This document shows, piece after piece, positions 1 to 7,778 of a stretch of DNA of 64,000 nt. Made by a program: the position numbers and the translations under genes. Within the stretch, counting starts at the first letter, position 1. The number at the start of each line of letters is the position of its first letter. The notes below the pieces were generated by a model that made no database searches, was not told the origin of the DNA, and saw only the letters and a list, made by a program, of their open reading frames with translations. This DNA is from Lachnospiraceae bacterium (GTDB lineage Bacteria; Bacillota; Clostridia; Lachnospirales; Lachnospiraceae): assembly GCA_002892395.1 (NCBI GenBank), contig NBBL01000006.1:62001-126000 (forward strand). Direction: 5' to 3'.

Positions 1-81
1 AAAACAAGAATCGGAATCAGCGCTGCCGGATTGGCTTTTTCTTTCATTTATTCTCTCCCCTTTTCATCATTTCACTGTACG

Positions 82-110
82 AAAAAGACCTCCCCGCCTC
101 CGGGGAAGCC
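82..110 (-). terminator. Intrinsic terminator of tRNA-Gln
   Basis: Read on the minus strand, a GC-rich hairpin (CTTCCCC / GGGGAGG, loop of about six bases) is followed by a run of five T. It lies about 20 bases beyond the 3' end of the tRNA-Gln gene. Confidence 0.75.
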
Positions 111-129
111 TTCTCCTGTGACGCACCAG

Positions 130-201
130 CTGGGCTGGCCGGATTCGAACCGTCGAGTGAAGGAGTCAAAGTCCTTTGCCTTACCGCTTGGCGACAGCCC
201 A
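130..201 (-). tRNA. tRNA-Gln (UUG anticodon)
   Basis: On the minus strand the sequence folds as a cloverleaf. The acceptor arms are TGGGCTG / CAGCCCA, the anticodon stem GGAC.. encloses TTG, and the T arm carries GGTTCGAATCC. The discriminator base is G and CCA is not encoded. The UUG anticodon reads CAA and, by wobble, CAG glutamine codons. Confidence 0.95.
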
Positions 202-237
202 TCATTGCAACCATGCTTCTGCATTTTTGCAAGCAAT

Positions 238-266
238 ATCTTATCACATCTCTCCCGACAAGGCAA
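238..266 (-). promoter_or_regulatory. Promoter of tRNA-Gln
   Basis: On the minus strand TTGCCT (261-266) and TAAGAT (238-243) are 17 bases apart, placing the start of transcription roughly 30 bases before the mature tRNA 5' end. Confidence 0.5.
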
Positions 267-410
267 TTTATATCTTGCATCTTACATTTTTGTTGAACAT
301 TCTTAAACGGTACGGGGGAGGGCAATTGCTGCTCCTTTCGTGAGTCTTTCAGATAGATTTTTCGAGGTTTTGTCTAAAATATATCTATTCTTGTCTTTTC
401 CCATTGAAAC

Positions 411-433
411 GTGTACTGTATAGTACAGTACAC
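411..433. promoter_or_regulatory. Perfect inverted repeat before hppA (candidate operator)
   Basis: GTGTACTGTA and TACAGTACAC form perfect 10-bp arms around a 3-base spacer (TAG), ending 20 bases before the hppA start codon. The symmetry suits a dimeric repressor such as a TetR or GntR family protein. A plausible -10 element (TACTGT, 414-419) lies inside it, 17 bases after TTGTCT. No candidate regulator gene is adjacent. Confidence 0.5.
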
Positions 434-453
434 TGTCAAAGGGGGTTCTACCT

Positions 454-2556
454 ATGGAAATGTATTTTGCTATCGGTTTCATCGGCGCAGCCATCGCCCT
501 GGGCTTTGCCCAATCCCGCAGAGCCAGCGTAATGGCCTGCTCTGAGGGGAATGAGCGCATGCAAAAAATTGCCGCCTCAATCCGGGCAGGCGCCAACGCC
601 TATCTGAAGCATCAATACTCAACTGTTGCCAGAATTTTTTGCGTCGTCTTTGTCGTTCTGCTGTTTATGGCATTCGGAACGAACGGCTCCATGCTTTCCC
701 GGTTTACGCCGTTCGCATTTTTAAGCGGCGGCATTTTCTCCATGCTGGCCGGATACATCGGCATGAAGATCTCTACACAGGCCAATTCCCGCACGGCCCA
801 GGCAGCAAGCGAGAGTCTGAATCACGGACTCCGTGTCGCATTCGCCTCCGGATCCGTCATGGGCTTTACTGTGGTCGGGCTCGGCATGCTGGATATCTCT
901 GCCTGGTTCTTTGTACTCCGCTACGGCTTCGGAATCTCCGATCCTCTCACCCTCGGAAATATTATGGTCATGAACGGCATGGGTGCCTCCTTTATGGCGC
1001 TCTTTGCCCGCGTCGGAGGCGGCATTTACACCAAGGCTGCCGATGTGGGGGCAGATCTCGTCGGTAAGGTAGAGGCGGGAATTCCGGAGGACGATCCCAG
1101 AAATCCTGCCACCATTGCAGACAATGTGGGGGACAACGTGGGAGACGTGGCAGGCATGGGCGCGGATCTCTATGAGTCCTACGTGGGTTCCATTCTCGCC
1201 ACCTTCGCGCTGGGACCGCTTGCCGGATACGGATACCGGGGCATGCTGCTTCCGGTGGTGCTTGCAGTCACCGGCATCCTCTGCTCCGTCCTCGGAACCT
1301 TTCTCGTCCGAACCGACGAAAGCACCGATCAGAAGACGCTGCTCTCCTCTCTTCGGAGGGGCACCTACTCTGCGGCGATTCTCGCCGCGATTCTCGCCGC
1401 TCCGCTGACCTGGTATCTGCTGGGCAATCTCGGCATCTACGTGGCGATCCTCTGCGGTCTTCTGGGGGGAACCCTGATCGGCTACTATACCGAATACTAC
1501 ACCTCCGATACCTACAAGCCGACCCAACAGCTCTCTGCTTCCTCCCAAAGCGGAACCGGTCCGCTGATCATCGGCGGAATCTCCCTCGGCTTGAAATCCA
1601 CCATGTCTTCCATCCTGATTGTCGCCGCTGCTGTCATGATCTCCTTCATCAGCGCCGGTGGCTTTGAGAGCTACAACAAGGGACTCTACGGAATCGGCAT
1701 TGCAGCGGTGGGTATGCTCTCCACCCTGGGCATCACACTCGCCACGGACGCCTACGGGCCGGTGGCAGACAATGCGGGAGGCATCGCAGAGATGTCCGGT
1801 CTCCCGGAGATGGTGCGGGAGCGCACAGACGCGCTGGATTCCCTGGGAAATACCACGGCAGCCACCGGAAAGGGCTTTGCCATCGGCTCTGCCTCTCTGA
1901 CCGCACTGGCGCTCCTGGTGTCCTACGTCTCCATTGCCGACTCCAAGCTGGAAGCGGCAGGCAGGTCCGCCATGAACCTCTCTCTCACCAATCCGATGGT
2001 TCTCGTCGGTCTGTTTGTCGGAGCCATGCTGACCTTTGTCTTTGCTTCCTATACCATGAGCGCCGTTCAGACCTCCGCACAGCACATCGTGGTGGAGGTG
2101 CGCCGTCAGTTCAAGGAGATCAAGGGCATCATGGAAGGAAGCGCCGACCCGGATTATGCCACCTGCGTCGCAATCTGCACGAAGGGTGCGCTGCATGAGA
2201 TGGTGATTCCGGCTCTGCTGGCAGTTATCGTTCCGATTCTCACCGGTCTGATTCTGGGCTGCGAAGGGGTGGTTGGTCTCCTCGGCGGCGTTTCCGTCAC
2301 CGGTTTTGCAATGGCTGTGTTCATGTCCAACGCAGGCGGCGCCTGGGACAACGCAAAAAAATATATTGAGAAAGGAAACTTCGGAGGAAAGGGCTCTGAA
2401 AATCACAAGGCCGCGGTGGTTGGAGACACGGTGGGAGATCCGTTCAAGGACACCTCCGGTCCCTCTCTGAACATCCTGATTAAGCTCTGCTCTACGATCT
2501 CGATTGTCTTTTCCGGATTGATCGTATTTGCAAACCTGACCAACTTCTTCCTGTGA
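454..2556 (+). CDS. hppA: K+-dependent membrane-bound pyrophosphatase (ion-pumping)
   Basis: This integral membrane protein (700 aa, about 16 helices expected) couples hydrolysis of pyrophosphate to export of Na+ or H+. The catalytic signature DDPRN is at residues 213-217, followed by the Asp-rich DNVGDNVGD at about 223-231. The GNTTAA motif has Ala at 469, with Gly three residues on. In the family, Ala/Gly at these positions marks K+-dependent enzymes, whereas Lys/Thr marks K+-independent ones. Glu241 in GADLYESYVGS matches the pattern I associate with Na+-pumping members, so Na+ export is inferred, not shown. The length is normal for the family. The start codon has a GGGGG ribosome site about 8 bases upstream and sits just after a 23-bp palindrome that may be an operator. 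The gene is monocistronic and ends in a very strong terminator. Confidence 0.96.
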   Translation: MEMYFAIGFIGAAIALGFAQSRRASVMACSEGNERMQKIAASIRAGANAYLKHQYSTVARIFCVVFVVLLFMAFGTNGSMLSRFTPFAFLSGGIFSMLAGYIGMKISTQANSRTAQAASESLNHGLRVAFASGSVMGFTVVGLGMLDISAWFFVLRYGFGISDPLTLGNIMVMNGMGASFMALFARVGGGIYTKAADVGADLVGKVEAGIPEDDPRNPATIADNVGDNVGDVAGMGADLYESYVGSILATFALGPLAGYGYRGMLLPVVLAVTGILCSVLGTFLVRTDESTDQKTLLSSLRRGTYSAAILAAILAAPLTWYLLGNLGIYVAILCGLLGGTLIGYYTEYYTSDTYKPTQQLSASSQSGTGPLIIGGISLGLKSTMSSILIVAAAVMISFISAGGFESYNKGLYGIGIAAVGMLSTLGITLATDAYGPVADNAGGIAEMSGLPEMVRERTDALDSLGNTTAATGKGFAIGSASLTALALLVSYVSIADSKLEAAGRSAMNLSLTNPMVLVGLFVGAMLTFVFASYTMSAVQTSAQHIVVEVRRQFKEIKGIMEGSADPDYATCVAICTKGALHEMVIPALLAVIVPILTGLILGCEGVVGLLGGVSVTGFAMAVFMSNAGGAWDNAKKYIEKGNFGGKGSENHKAAVVGDTVGDPFKDTSGPSLNILIKLCSTISIVFSGLIVFANLTNFFL

Positions 2557-2580
2557 CAAGGAAAGAAACCGCATACTCAA

Positions 2581-2629
2581 CATAAAACAGGATGGAACGC
2601 CGCTTCCCGGCGTTCCATCCTGTTTTATG
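2581..2629. terminator. Strong bidirectional terminator after hppA
   Basis: Perfect 22-bp arms (2581-2602 and 2608-2629) enclose a 5-base loop. The stem base is CATAAAACAG / CTGTTTTATG, so T-rich ends are present on both strands. It serves hppA and probably the convergent ECF gene as well. Confidence 0.9.
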
Positions 2630-2631
2630 TC

Positions 2632-2850
2632 TGCCTTCCTGATCCCGGATTTCCCGATTCCGGATTCCTGATTCCTGATCCCGGGTTTCCCGATCCCCTG
2701 ATTCCGGATTTCCCGATTCCAGCTTTCTGATTCTGGGTTTCGGGTTTCAGATTTTCGATTCCCGGGTTCTTGACCCTGGTTTTTCAGATTCCAGATTTCC
2801 GTTTTCCCAATTTTCGATTCCGGTTTCCTGATTCCTGATTTCAGAAGGCC
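2632..2850. repeat. Degenerate GATTCCGG-type short repeats, noncoding
   Basis: About 220 bases between the hppA terminator and the end of the ECF gene are built from loosely repeated 7-12 bp words such as GATTCCGGATT, TCCTGATTCC and TTTCCCGATTCC. No reading frame here resembles a protein. The same style of sequence reappears at 25.1 kb. Confidence 0.7.
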
Positions 2851-2855
2851 GCTCC

Positions 2856-3527
2856 TCATATCCTGAAAAACTGTCCCGATTGCTTCAAAATCGGGCGCAG
2901 CGCCGCATAAACAAGTACGACAACCACTGTGCCGACTGCTGCATTCAGCGCAGTCGCTCCTGCCGCCCAGGTCGCCATAATCCGGGATGCGTCCTGCGGG
3001 ATCCCGAGAAAATACGTCTTATAGAGGTATCCTGCCAGCGGATCCATAATGACATTAAAGCCAAGCCCGGCGAGCGAAGAGAAAAGACTCCACTTAAAAA
3101 TATACTTTTTATCGTGCTCCTCCGTGATGTGCCCGATCCTGTGGGCCACCAGACCGGAAATCAGCCCGATCAGAAACTTCAGCACAAAGGTCTTCGGTGC
3201 ACTCACCACGTAGACGGGATCCATCACATCCGCAATCGACATGCCGATTGCACCTGCAAGTCCCCCGCAGGGACCGCCCAGAATCAGCGCTGCCAGCACA
3301 CAGAAGGCATTCCCGATGTGCAGTGCCGTCATACCGCCTCCCGGCGTCGGAATCGGAATCTTTAGGAACGCGAACGCCACATAGCAAAGAGCTGCCATCA
3401 ATCCGGTCAGCACAAGCTTATGAAGCCGTTCCCTTTGCCCCTCTCCCCGCGCTGCTCCGCGTCTTTCCTGCCTTTTCTTCGCGCCCTCCGGCTGTTCCAT
3501 CTGCTCCCTGTACCTGCGTTCTTCCAT
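2856..3527 (-). CDS. ECF transporter S component, possibly vitamin B6-related
   Basis: This is a substrate-binding membrane subunit of an energy-coupling-factor vitamin transporter (RibU/HmpT/PdxU-like group). About 30 basic residues precede roughly 190 aa with five to six hydrophobic segments, including ALCYVAFAFLKIPIPTPGG and LHIGNAFCVLAALILGG. I start it at the ATG at 3527 because GGAGAAGGAGT lies just upstream. The frame stays open to a GTG at 3812, but that start has no ribosome site and would add about 95 low-complexity charged residues. It is divergent from a MocR-type regulator across a pair of direct repeats. Since MocR proteins of the PdxR kind control B6 supply, a pyridoxine-type substrate is a reasonable inference. 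The energizing EcfA/T subunits are not in this window. Confidence 0.8.
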   Translation of the reverse strand: MEERRYREQMEQPEGAKKRQERRGAARGEGQRERLHKLVLTGLMAALCYVAFAFLKIPIPTPGGGMTALHIGNAFCVLAALILGGPCGGLAGAIGMSIADVMDPVYVVSAPKTFVLKFLIGLISGLVAHRIGHITEEHDKKYIFKWSLFSSLAGLGFNVIMDPLAGYLYKTYFLGIPQDASRIMATWAAGATALNAAVGTVVVVLVYAALRPILKQSGQFFRI

Positions 3528-3535
3528 ACTCCTTC

Positions 3536-3696
3536 TCCTTCCCGTTTCTTCCGTTTCTTCCCTTTCTTTCGTTTCTTCCGTTTCTTTTCCTTTCCTTTTC
3601 GTGTCGGTTCCCTTTCCCGTGTGCGCCTGATCCGGATGCCCCGGTCGTTCTAATCCGCGTGCGCCTGATTCGGATGACGCAGTCGTTCTGATCCGC
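3536..3696. repeat. Pyrimidine-rich and 38-bp tandem repeats ahead of the ECF gene
   Basis: Positions 3621-3658 and 3659-3696 are two copies of a 38-bp unit beginning GTGCGCCTGAT and ending ATCCGC, with five differences. Next to them (3540-3600) is an array of TTTCTTCCG-like words. The tract lies between the likely ECF start codon and the divergent promoter, so it would form a long repeat-rich 5' leader on the minus strand. Confidence 0.75.
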
Positions 3697-3816
3697 GTAC
3701 TACTCTGCCCGGCTTTTCGCTTTTGTCCCCCTCTGTCTGGTAATCCGGCAGTACCCCACAGGCTTCTGTCAGTATAGCTCTTTTTGATATGATTAATATT
3801 CTCAAAATCCACTTTT

Positions 3817-3852
3817 ATTATAAGGTCAAATTGTGTAAAATAAGGTCAAATT
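3817..3852. promoter_or_regulatory. Direct-repeat operator and minus-strand -10 between ECF gene and mocR
   Basis: ATAAGGTCAAATT occurs at 3820-3832 and again, identically, at 3840-3852. The copies are 20 bases apart, close to two helical turns. Direct repeats in the divergent region are the usual binding pattern of MocR/PdxR regulators. On the minus strand a TATAAT (3817-3822) overlaps the first copy, so binding should affect the ECF promoter. The rest of the roughly 350-base gap before 3878 holds only the repeats listed separately and the ribosome site GGAAAGGAGA of mocR. Confidence 0.65.
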
Positions 3853-3877
3853 CAGGGAAGCTCGGAAAGGAGACCCC

Positions 3878-5206
3878 ATGCTGACCTATGCAATGGAACA
3901 TCGCGGCAGACAGAGCAAATATGCATACCTGGCAGCCTCCATCAAACAAGATATTCTGAGCGGAGCGCTGAAGGCCGGGACGCGCCTGCCGGCGAAGCGG
4001 CCCCTCGCGGCGCATCTGGGAATCAGTGTCGTGACCGTAGAGGCGGCATACGGGCAGCTGTTAGACGAAGGTTACCTGGAGGCGCGCAATCGAAGCGGCT
4101 TTTATGTTAATCCGCTCTGCCTTCCGACCGCTCACCCGGCGGCGGAGATCCGTTCCGGCGAGAGATCCCTGCTCGCCGATGCCTCCGGGCAATCCGCATT
4201 GTGCTCTCCCCCCGCTCCTTCCGCTTCTCCCGATGCCTCCACGCCTGTTTCTTCCGCTTCACCTGATGCCTCTGCGCCTGTTTCTTCCGCTTCACTCGAT
4301 GCTTCCGTGCCCGATGCTTCCGCTTCACTCGACACCTCCGCGCTCGATGCCGCTTCACTCGACGCCTCCGCGCTCGATGCTTCCGCTTCACTCGACGCCT
4401 CCGCGCTCGATGCTTCCGCACATTCCCCGGCCATCCCCCCGGATTTTCCCATTACCCCCTTTCTCCGCATCGTCCGCGATGTGTTGAATGATTACCGGGA
4501 TCAGCTCCTCCAACGACCGCCGAACGCCGGAATCCCTGAACTGAGAATGGCGATCTCCGATTACCTGAAGCGCTATCGGGGCATGAAAGCAAAACCGGAG
4601 CAGATCATCATCGGCTCCGGGTCTGAATATCTCTATGGATTTGTCGCCCAGCTGTTCGATCGCCAGGTCATCTACGGCATTGAAGGTCAATCCTACGAAA
4701 AAATCCGCCTCGTGTACAGCGCGTATGCCCGCCCCTATGAGCTTTTGCCAATGGATCGCTTCGGCGTGAGCAGCGAGGGACTAGAGCATTCCCGCGCCTT
4801 GGTTCTGCATGTGACCCCCTTTCACAGCTATCCCACAGGGATCACAGCTCCTGCCGGCAAGCGCTACGAATATCTTGCCTGGGCGAAGGAACGTGGTGCT
4901 TTTCTCGTGGAGGACGACTTCGAGTCGGAGTTTTCCGTTCAGCGAAAGCCCCTGGAAACCATGTATGCCATGGATCAAACCGACTCCGTCATCTATTTAA
5001 ACACCTTTACCCGAAGCATCGCCCCTTCCATGCGCGTCGGCTACATGGTGCTTCCGGAGCGCCTCCTTCCGCGCTACCGGCAAAAACTCGGCTTCTACTC
5101 CTGTACTGTTCCCTCCCTGGATCAGTACGTGCTCGCCGAATATATCGCACAGGGACACTTTGAAAAGCGCCTGAATCACATCCGCCGCCTGCAGCATCAA
5201 ACATAA
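3878..5206 (+). CDS. MocR/PdxR-type regulator with degenerate aminotransferase domain
   Basis: The N-terminal GntR winged helix (residues about 8-80, with LAAHLGISVVTVEAAYGQL) is joined to a fold-type I aminotransferase-like domain. Three things are abnormal. First, residues about 110-185 are a low-complexity linker of repeated DAS/ASLDAS units. Second, the lysine that binds PLP is replaced: the motif reads NTFTRSIAPSMRVGY, with Arg at 379 (codon CGA), where the family has Lys. Third, the protein stops at 442 aa, right after RLNHIRRLQHQT, roughly 80-90 residues short of the usual end. The Asp that contacts the pyridine nitrogen is kept (EDDFESEF). The DNA-binding part looks intact, so it may still act as a PLP-independent repressor, or be decaying. 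Confidence 0.85.
   Translation: MLTYAMEHRGRQSKYAYLAASIKQDILSGALKAGTRLPAKRPLAAHLGISVVTVEAAYGQLLDEGYLEARNRSGFYVNPLCLPTAHPAAEIRSGERSLLADASGQSALCSPPAPSASPDASTPVSSASPDASAPVSSASLDASVPDASASLDTSALDAASLDASALDASASLDASALDASAHSPAIPPDFPITPFLRIVRDVLNDYRDQLLQRPPNAGIPELRMAISDYLKRYRGMKAKPEQIIIGSGSEYLYGFVAQLFDRQVIYGIEGQSYEKIRLVYSAYARPYELLPMDRFGVSSEGLEHSRALVLHVTPFHSYPTGITAPAGKRYEYLAWAKERGAFLVEDDFESEFSVQRKPLETMYAMDQTDSVIYLNTFTRSIAPSMRVGYMVLPERLLPRYRQKLGFYSCTVPSLDQYVLAEYIAQGHFEKRLNHIRRLQHQT
4213..4430 (+). repeat. In-frame low-complexity tandem repeats in mocR
   Basis: Repeats of about 27-36 bp, built on GATGCYTCCGCTTCACTCGA and similar words, encode Asp-Ala-Ser-rich linker sequence. All changes keep the frame, as expected for expansion of a flexible linker between the DNA-binding and effector domains. 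Confidence 0.8.
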
Positions 5207-5240
5207 TGTCCGGACGGAGACTGGCTTCCGTATCCGGACA
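5207..5240. terminator. Hairpin after mocR
   Basis: TGTCCGGA (5207-5214) and TCCGGACA (5233-5240) are inverted copies starting directly after the mocR stop codon. There is no T run, so termination is uncertain. The following 60 bases contain imperfect GGTCTTCCCCGTTC repeats. Confidence 0.35.
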
Positions 5241-5300
5241 GGGACGATCTTCCCCATTCAGGCGGGAACGGTCTTCCCCGTTCAAACGTGGGCGGTCTTC

Positions 5301-5762
5301 TTATTTCCGCGCCAGCGCTTCCGAATCCAAAATGACGGTAAACGGTCCGTCGTTGACCAGCGAAATTTTCATATCCGCGCCGAAGATACCCCGCCCAATC
5401 TCAGAGTCGGGCATTGCCTCTTCACAGCGGCGGATGATGTACTCGTACAGCCGTTCGGCGTGCTCCGGTTTCCCCGCGTGAACAAAGGACGGCCGATTTC
5501 CCTTTCTGCAATCCGCGTACAATGTGAACTGAGAAATCAGCAGCAGCGCCCCGCCCACATCCTTCAGGGCGAGATTGGTCTTTCCCGCTTCGTCCTGAAA
5601 GATGCGGAGCCCCACCATCTTTTTTACCATCTGATCGGCAGTTTCCTCTGTATCCTCGTCGGACACTCCGATTAAAACCATGAAGCCGTTGGAAATTGCC
5701 CCCGTGACCCTTCCATCCACTGTACAGGAGGCTTCTGTTACTCTCTGGATTACAAATCGCAT
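5301..5762 (-). CDS. dtd: D-aminoacyl-tRNA deacylase
   Basis: The enzyme hydrolyses D-aminoacyl-tRNAs (D-Tyr and others, and mischarged Gly-tRNA-Ala) in the cytoplasm. The 153-aa product has the SQFTLYAD motif with the catalytic-site Thr and the second conserved motif NDGPFTV near the C-terminus, both at the usual spacing. The ATG at 5762 gives the family N-terminus MRFVIQRV; the frame is open upstream but that stretch does not resemble Dtd. The gene is convergent with mocR and downstream of tcdA on the same strand, with a 229-base gap. Confidence 0.93.
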   Translation of the reverse strand: MRFVIQRVTEASCTVDGRVTGAISNGFMVLIGVSDEDTEETADQMVKKMVGLRIFQDEAGKTNLALKDVGGALLLISQFTLYADCRKGNRPSFVHAGKPEHAERLYEYIIRRCEEAMPDSEIGRGIFGADMKISLVNDGPFTVILDSEALARK

Positions 5763-5948
5763 CGCATTCACCAGCCTTTCGCTTGCTTTATCCTGTGTTT
5801 CCTTTCTGTTTCTGCCGCCGGATGAGATCCCGCCGTTGCCGACCATATCCTGCGCTGCCGACAGCCTCCCCATTGCCGGTCATACCCCGTCCTGCGCAAC
5901 CGGGTGGGACGCTCCCACTGCATAATTATTACATAGGACGCCTGATAT

Positions 5949-5970
5949 CCCCCATTGCTAAAGCAAGGGG
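5949..5970 (-). terminator. Hairpin after tcdA
   Basis: CCCCATTGC / GCAAGGGG with a TAAA loop lies about 20 bases past the tcdA stop. The T-rich tail is weak. Confidence 0.3.
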
Positions 5971-5991
5971 AATTACAGCGACATTCAGTAA

Positions 5992-6747
5992 TCAGGTCGC
6001 ACCATCTGCATTGTCATCGGAGCGAAGCAATTCACGGATCACCTCTCCCGCCGCAAGAAGCCCCGCCACTGCCGGAACAATCGCTGTGCTGCCCGGGGTC
6101 TGACGACGCACCTTTTGTTCCCCTCCGCCGGAGGCTGCTTCCTCTCTGAACGAAAGCGGCGTTCTCGCCTTTTCCGTTGAATAGACCACCTTAAGCGAAG
6201 GCACACCCCGCTTTTTCAGCTCCCGTCGCATAACGCGGGCCAGCGGACAACCTGTGGTCTCATAAAGATCGGCGACACGCAGCTTAGACGCATCCATTTT
6301 ATTTCCCGCTCCCATACAGCTGATGATGGGAACCCCTGCTGCTCTCGCCTGCAGCACCAACTCAATTTTTCCGCTCACCGTATCAATCGCATCAATCACG
6401 TAGTCATAGGAATGAAATGCAAACTGTCCCGCTGTCTCCGGCAGATAAAAGGTTTGATGGCAGCGAAGCTGTATTCCGGGATTGATTGACAGAATCCGCG
6501 CTCTCGCCACCTCAATCTTTGCTCTCCCCACAGTGTCATGTGTCGCAAGGATCTGACGATTGAGATTGGAGAACTCCACCGTATCGTGATCAATCAGATC
6601 CAACGCTCCGATTCCGCTCCGCGCCAGTGCCTCCACAGCGTATCCGCCCACGCCTCCGATTCCGAACACTGCGACACGGGAGGCTTGCAGCCGGTTGATT
6701 CCTTCATCTCCCACCAGCATGCGAAGTCTTAAAAACTGATCTTCCAT
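5992..6747 (-). CDS. tcdA: tRNA threonylcarbamoyladenosine dehydratase (ThiF/E1-like)
   Basis: This is an ATP-dependent enzyme that cyclizes t6A37 of tRNA to ct6A. The product is 251 aa. A Rossmann nucleotide-binding motif VAVFGIGGVGGYAVEALARS lies near residue 25, followed by DHDTVEFSNLNRQ and YVIDAIDTVSGK as in the TcdA/CsdL branch of the ThiF family. I start it at the ATG at 6747 because AGAGGA lies 5 bases upstream. The frame continues 110 codons further, but through the 40-bp tandem repeats and without homology. The sequence between this start and the Nudix gene is a repeat array. Confidence 0.9.
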   Translation of the reverse strand: MEDQFLRLRMLVGDEGINRLQASRVAVFGIGGVGGYAVEALARSGIGALDLIDHDTVEFSNLNRQILATHDTVGRAKIEVARARILSINPGIQLRCHQTFYLPETAGQFAFHSYDYVIDAIDTVSGKIELVLQARAAGVPIISCMGAGNKMDASKLRVADLYETTGCPLARVMRRELKKRGVPSLKVVYSTEKARTPLSFREEAASGGGEQKVRRQTPGSTAIVPAVAGLLAAGEVIRELLRSDDNADGAT

Positions 6748-6814
6748 CCTTGTCCTCTTTTCCATTGCTCCAGACATCGTAGCGGCAAACAGATCCGCTG
6801 TCAACCGGGAACGC

Positions 6815-6987
6815 CGCTTTCCTCCGCAGCCTTCGCCATGTCCTGCGGTAAGCCCGCTTTCCTCCGCATCCTCCGCCATGTCCTGCGGTAAGCCCGCTTT
6901 CCTCCGCATCCTCCGCCATGCCCTGCGGTAAGCCCGCTTTCCTCCGCATCCTCCGCCATGCCCTGCGGTAAGCCCGCTTTCCTCCCT
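6815..6987. repeat. 40-bp tandem repeat, four copies plus a partial
   Basis: Copies at 6815-6854, 6855-6894, 6895-6934 and 6935-6974, with a partial copy to 6987, each begin CGCTTTCCTCCGCA and end GCGGTAAGCC. Copies 2-4 are nearly identical and copy 1 has a few changes. The period is not a multiple of three, so the array does not encode a repeated peptide. It fills the 312-base divergent gap between tcdA and the Nudix gene, and the partial copy runs to the edge of the Nudix promoter. Confidence 0.95.
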
Positions 6988-6996
6988 GTGCCGAAG

Positions 6997-7005
6997 TGCT
7001 ATAAT
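6997..7005 (+). promoter_or_regulatory. Extended -10 promoter of the Nudix gene
   Basis: TGCTATAAT is an extended -10 element about 55 bases before the Nudix start codon. The -35 region falls in the last partial copy of the 40-bp repeat and is poor. Confidence 0.5.
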
Positions 7006-7059
7006 GGTATGGACACCATGACCTTGGCAGCTCTTCGCCGCCTTCGAAGGGAGCAGTTC

Positions 7060-7710
7060 ATGACAACCCGCAAGCAAATCACTTCCAAACCAATTAAAAA
7101 CCCCCTGACTCTCTCCGGGATCCGGAGAAAATTAGAGGATTTTAACCGAGGGGAAAAAGGGAAAAAGCGGCTTCGTGCTGCGCTGCTGATCCCAATTTTG
7201 CCGGGAAATGGTGAGCCGGAGCTCTTGTTCGAGGTTCGTTCCCCCCGGCTTCGCCGTCAGCCCGGAGAAGTCTGCTTTCCGGGAGGCATCGTCGAGCCCC
7301 AAGAGTGCTCCGAAGCCGCAGCAATCCGGGAAGCCGAAGAAGAACTTCTCATCTCCCGCGATCAACTTGAAATGCTCTCGGATCTCGGAGAGATCTTCGA
7401 GCCCACCGGGCTGCCTGTCCGCGTCTTTTCCGCTGTTCTGCACCGTTATCGCAACACTGCATCAGCGGATGAGGTTTTGCACTGCTTCTCCGTTCCTGTC
7501 CGCTGGTTTCTCGAACATCCGCCCACCGTCTACCACGGCAGCCTGATCGGCGTGCCGGGAGAGGATTTTCCCTTTGACCGGATTCCGGGCGGCAGGCAAT
7601 ATCCCTTTGCAACGAGATCCTATGACATTCCGGTCTACCTGGAAACAGAGCCCCTCATCTGGGGGCTGACTGCCCGCGCCGTCCTTCGCTTTTGTCATGC
7701 GCTTTCATAA
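7060..7710 (+). CDS. Nudix hydrolase, CoA-pyrophosphatase type
   Basis: The complete Nudix box is GGIVEPQECSEAAAIREAEE plus L (pattern G-x5-E-x7-REx-EE-x-L), which binds Mg2+ and cleaves nucleoside diphosphates linked to another moiety. The preceding RSPRLRRQPGEVCFPGG is characteristic of the NudL/YeaB (CoA diphosphatase) branch. The protein is 216 aa. The ATG at 7060 has AGGGAG about 8 bases upstream. The substrate is assigned by family only. Confidence 0.85.
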   Translation: MTTRKQITSKPIKNPLTLSGIRRKLEDFNRGEKGKKRLRAALLIPILPGNGEPELLFEVRSPRLRRQPGEVCFPGGIVEPQECSEAAAIREAEEELLISRDQLEMLSDLGEIFEPTGLPVRVFSAVLHRYRNTASADEVLHCFSVPVRWFLEHPPTVYHGSLIGVPGEDFPFDRIPGGRQYPFATRSYDIPVYLETEPLIWGLTARAVLRFCHALS

Positions 7711-7778
7711 CGCTTCCCTGCAGCGGCGCCCTGAAATCGAACATTCAGCGCGCCGGGAGGGGAACTTCAAAACCTGTC

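Noticed and set aside
721-2859. A 712-codon open frame antisense to hppA
   Set aside because: It is low-complexity, His/Gly/Arg-rich and resembles no protein; it mirrors the codon bias of hppA and the adjoining repeats.
6815-6987. Possible CRISPR array
   Set aside because: The 40-bp units are directly adjacent with no unique spacers, and no cas genes are present. The same holds for 63537-63671.
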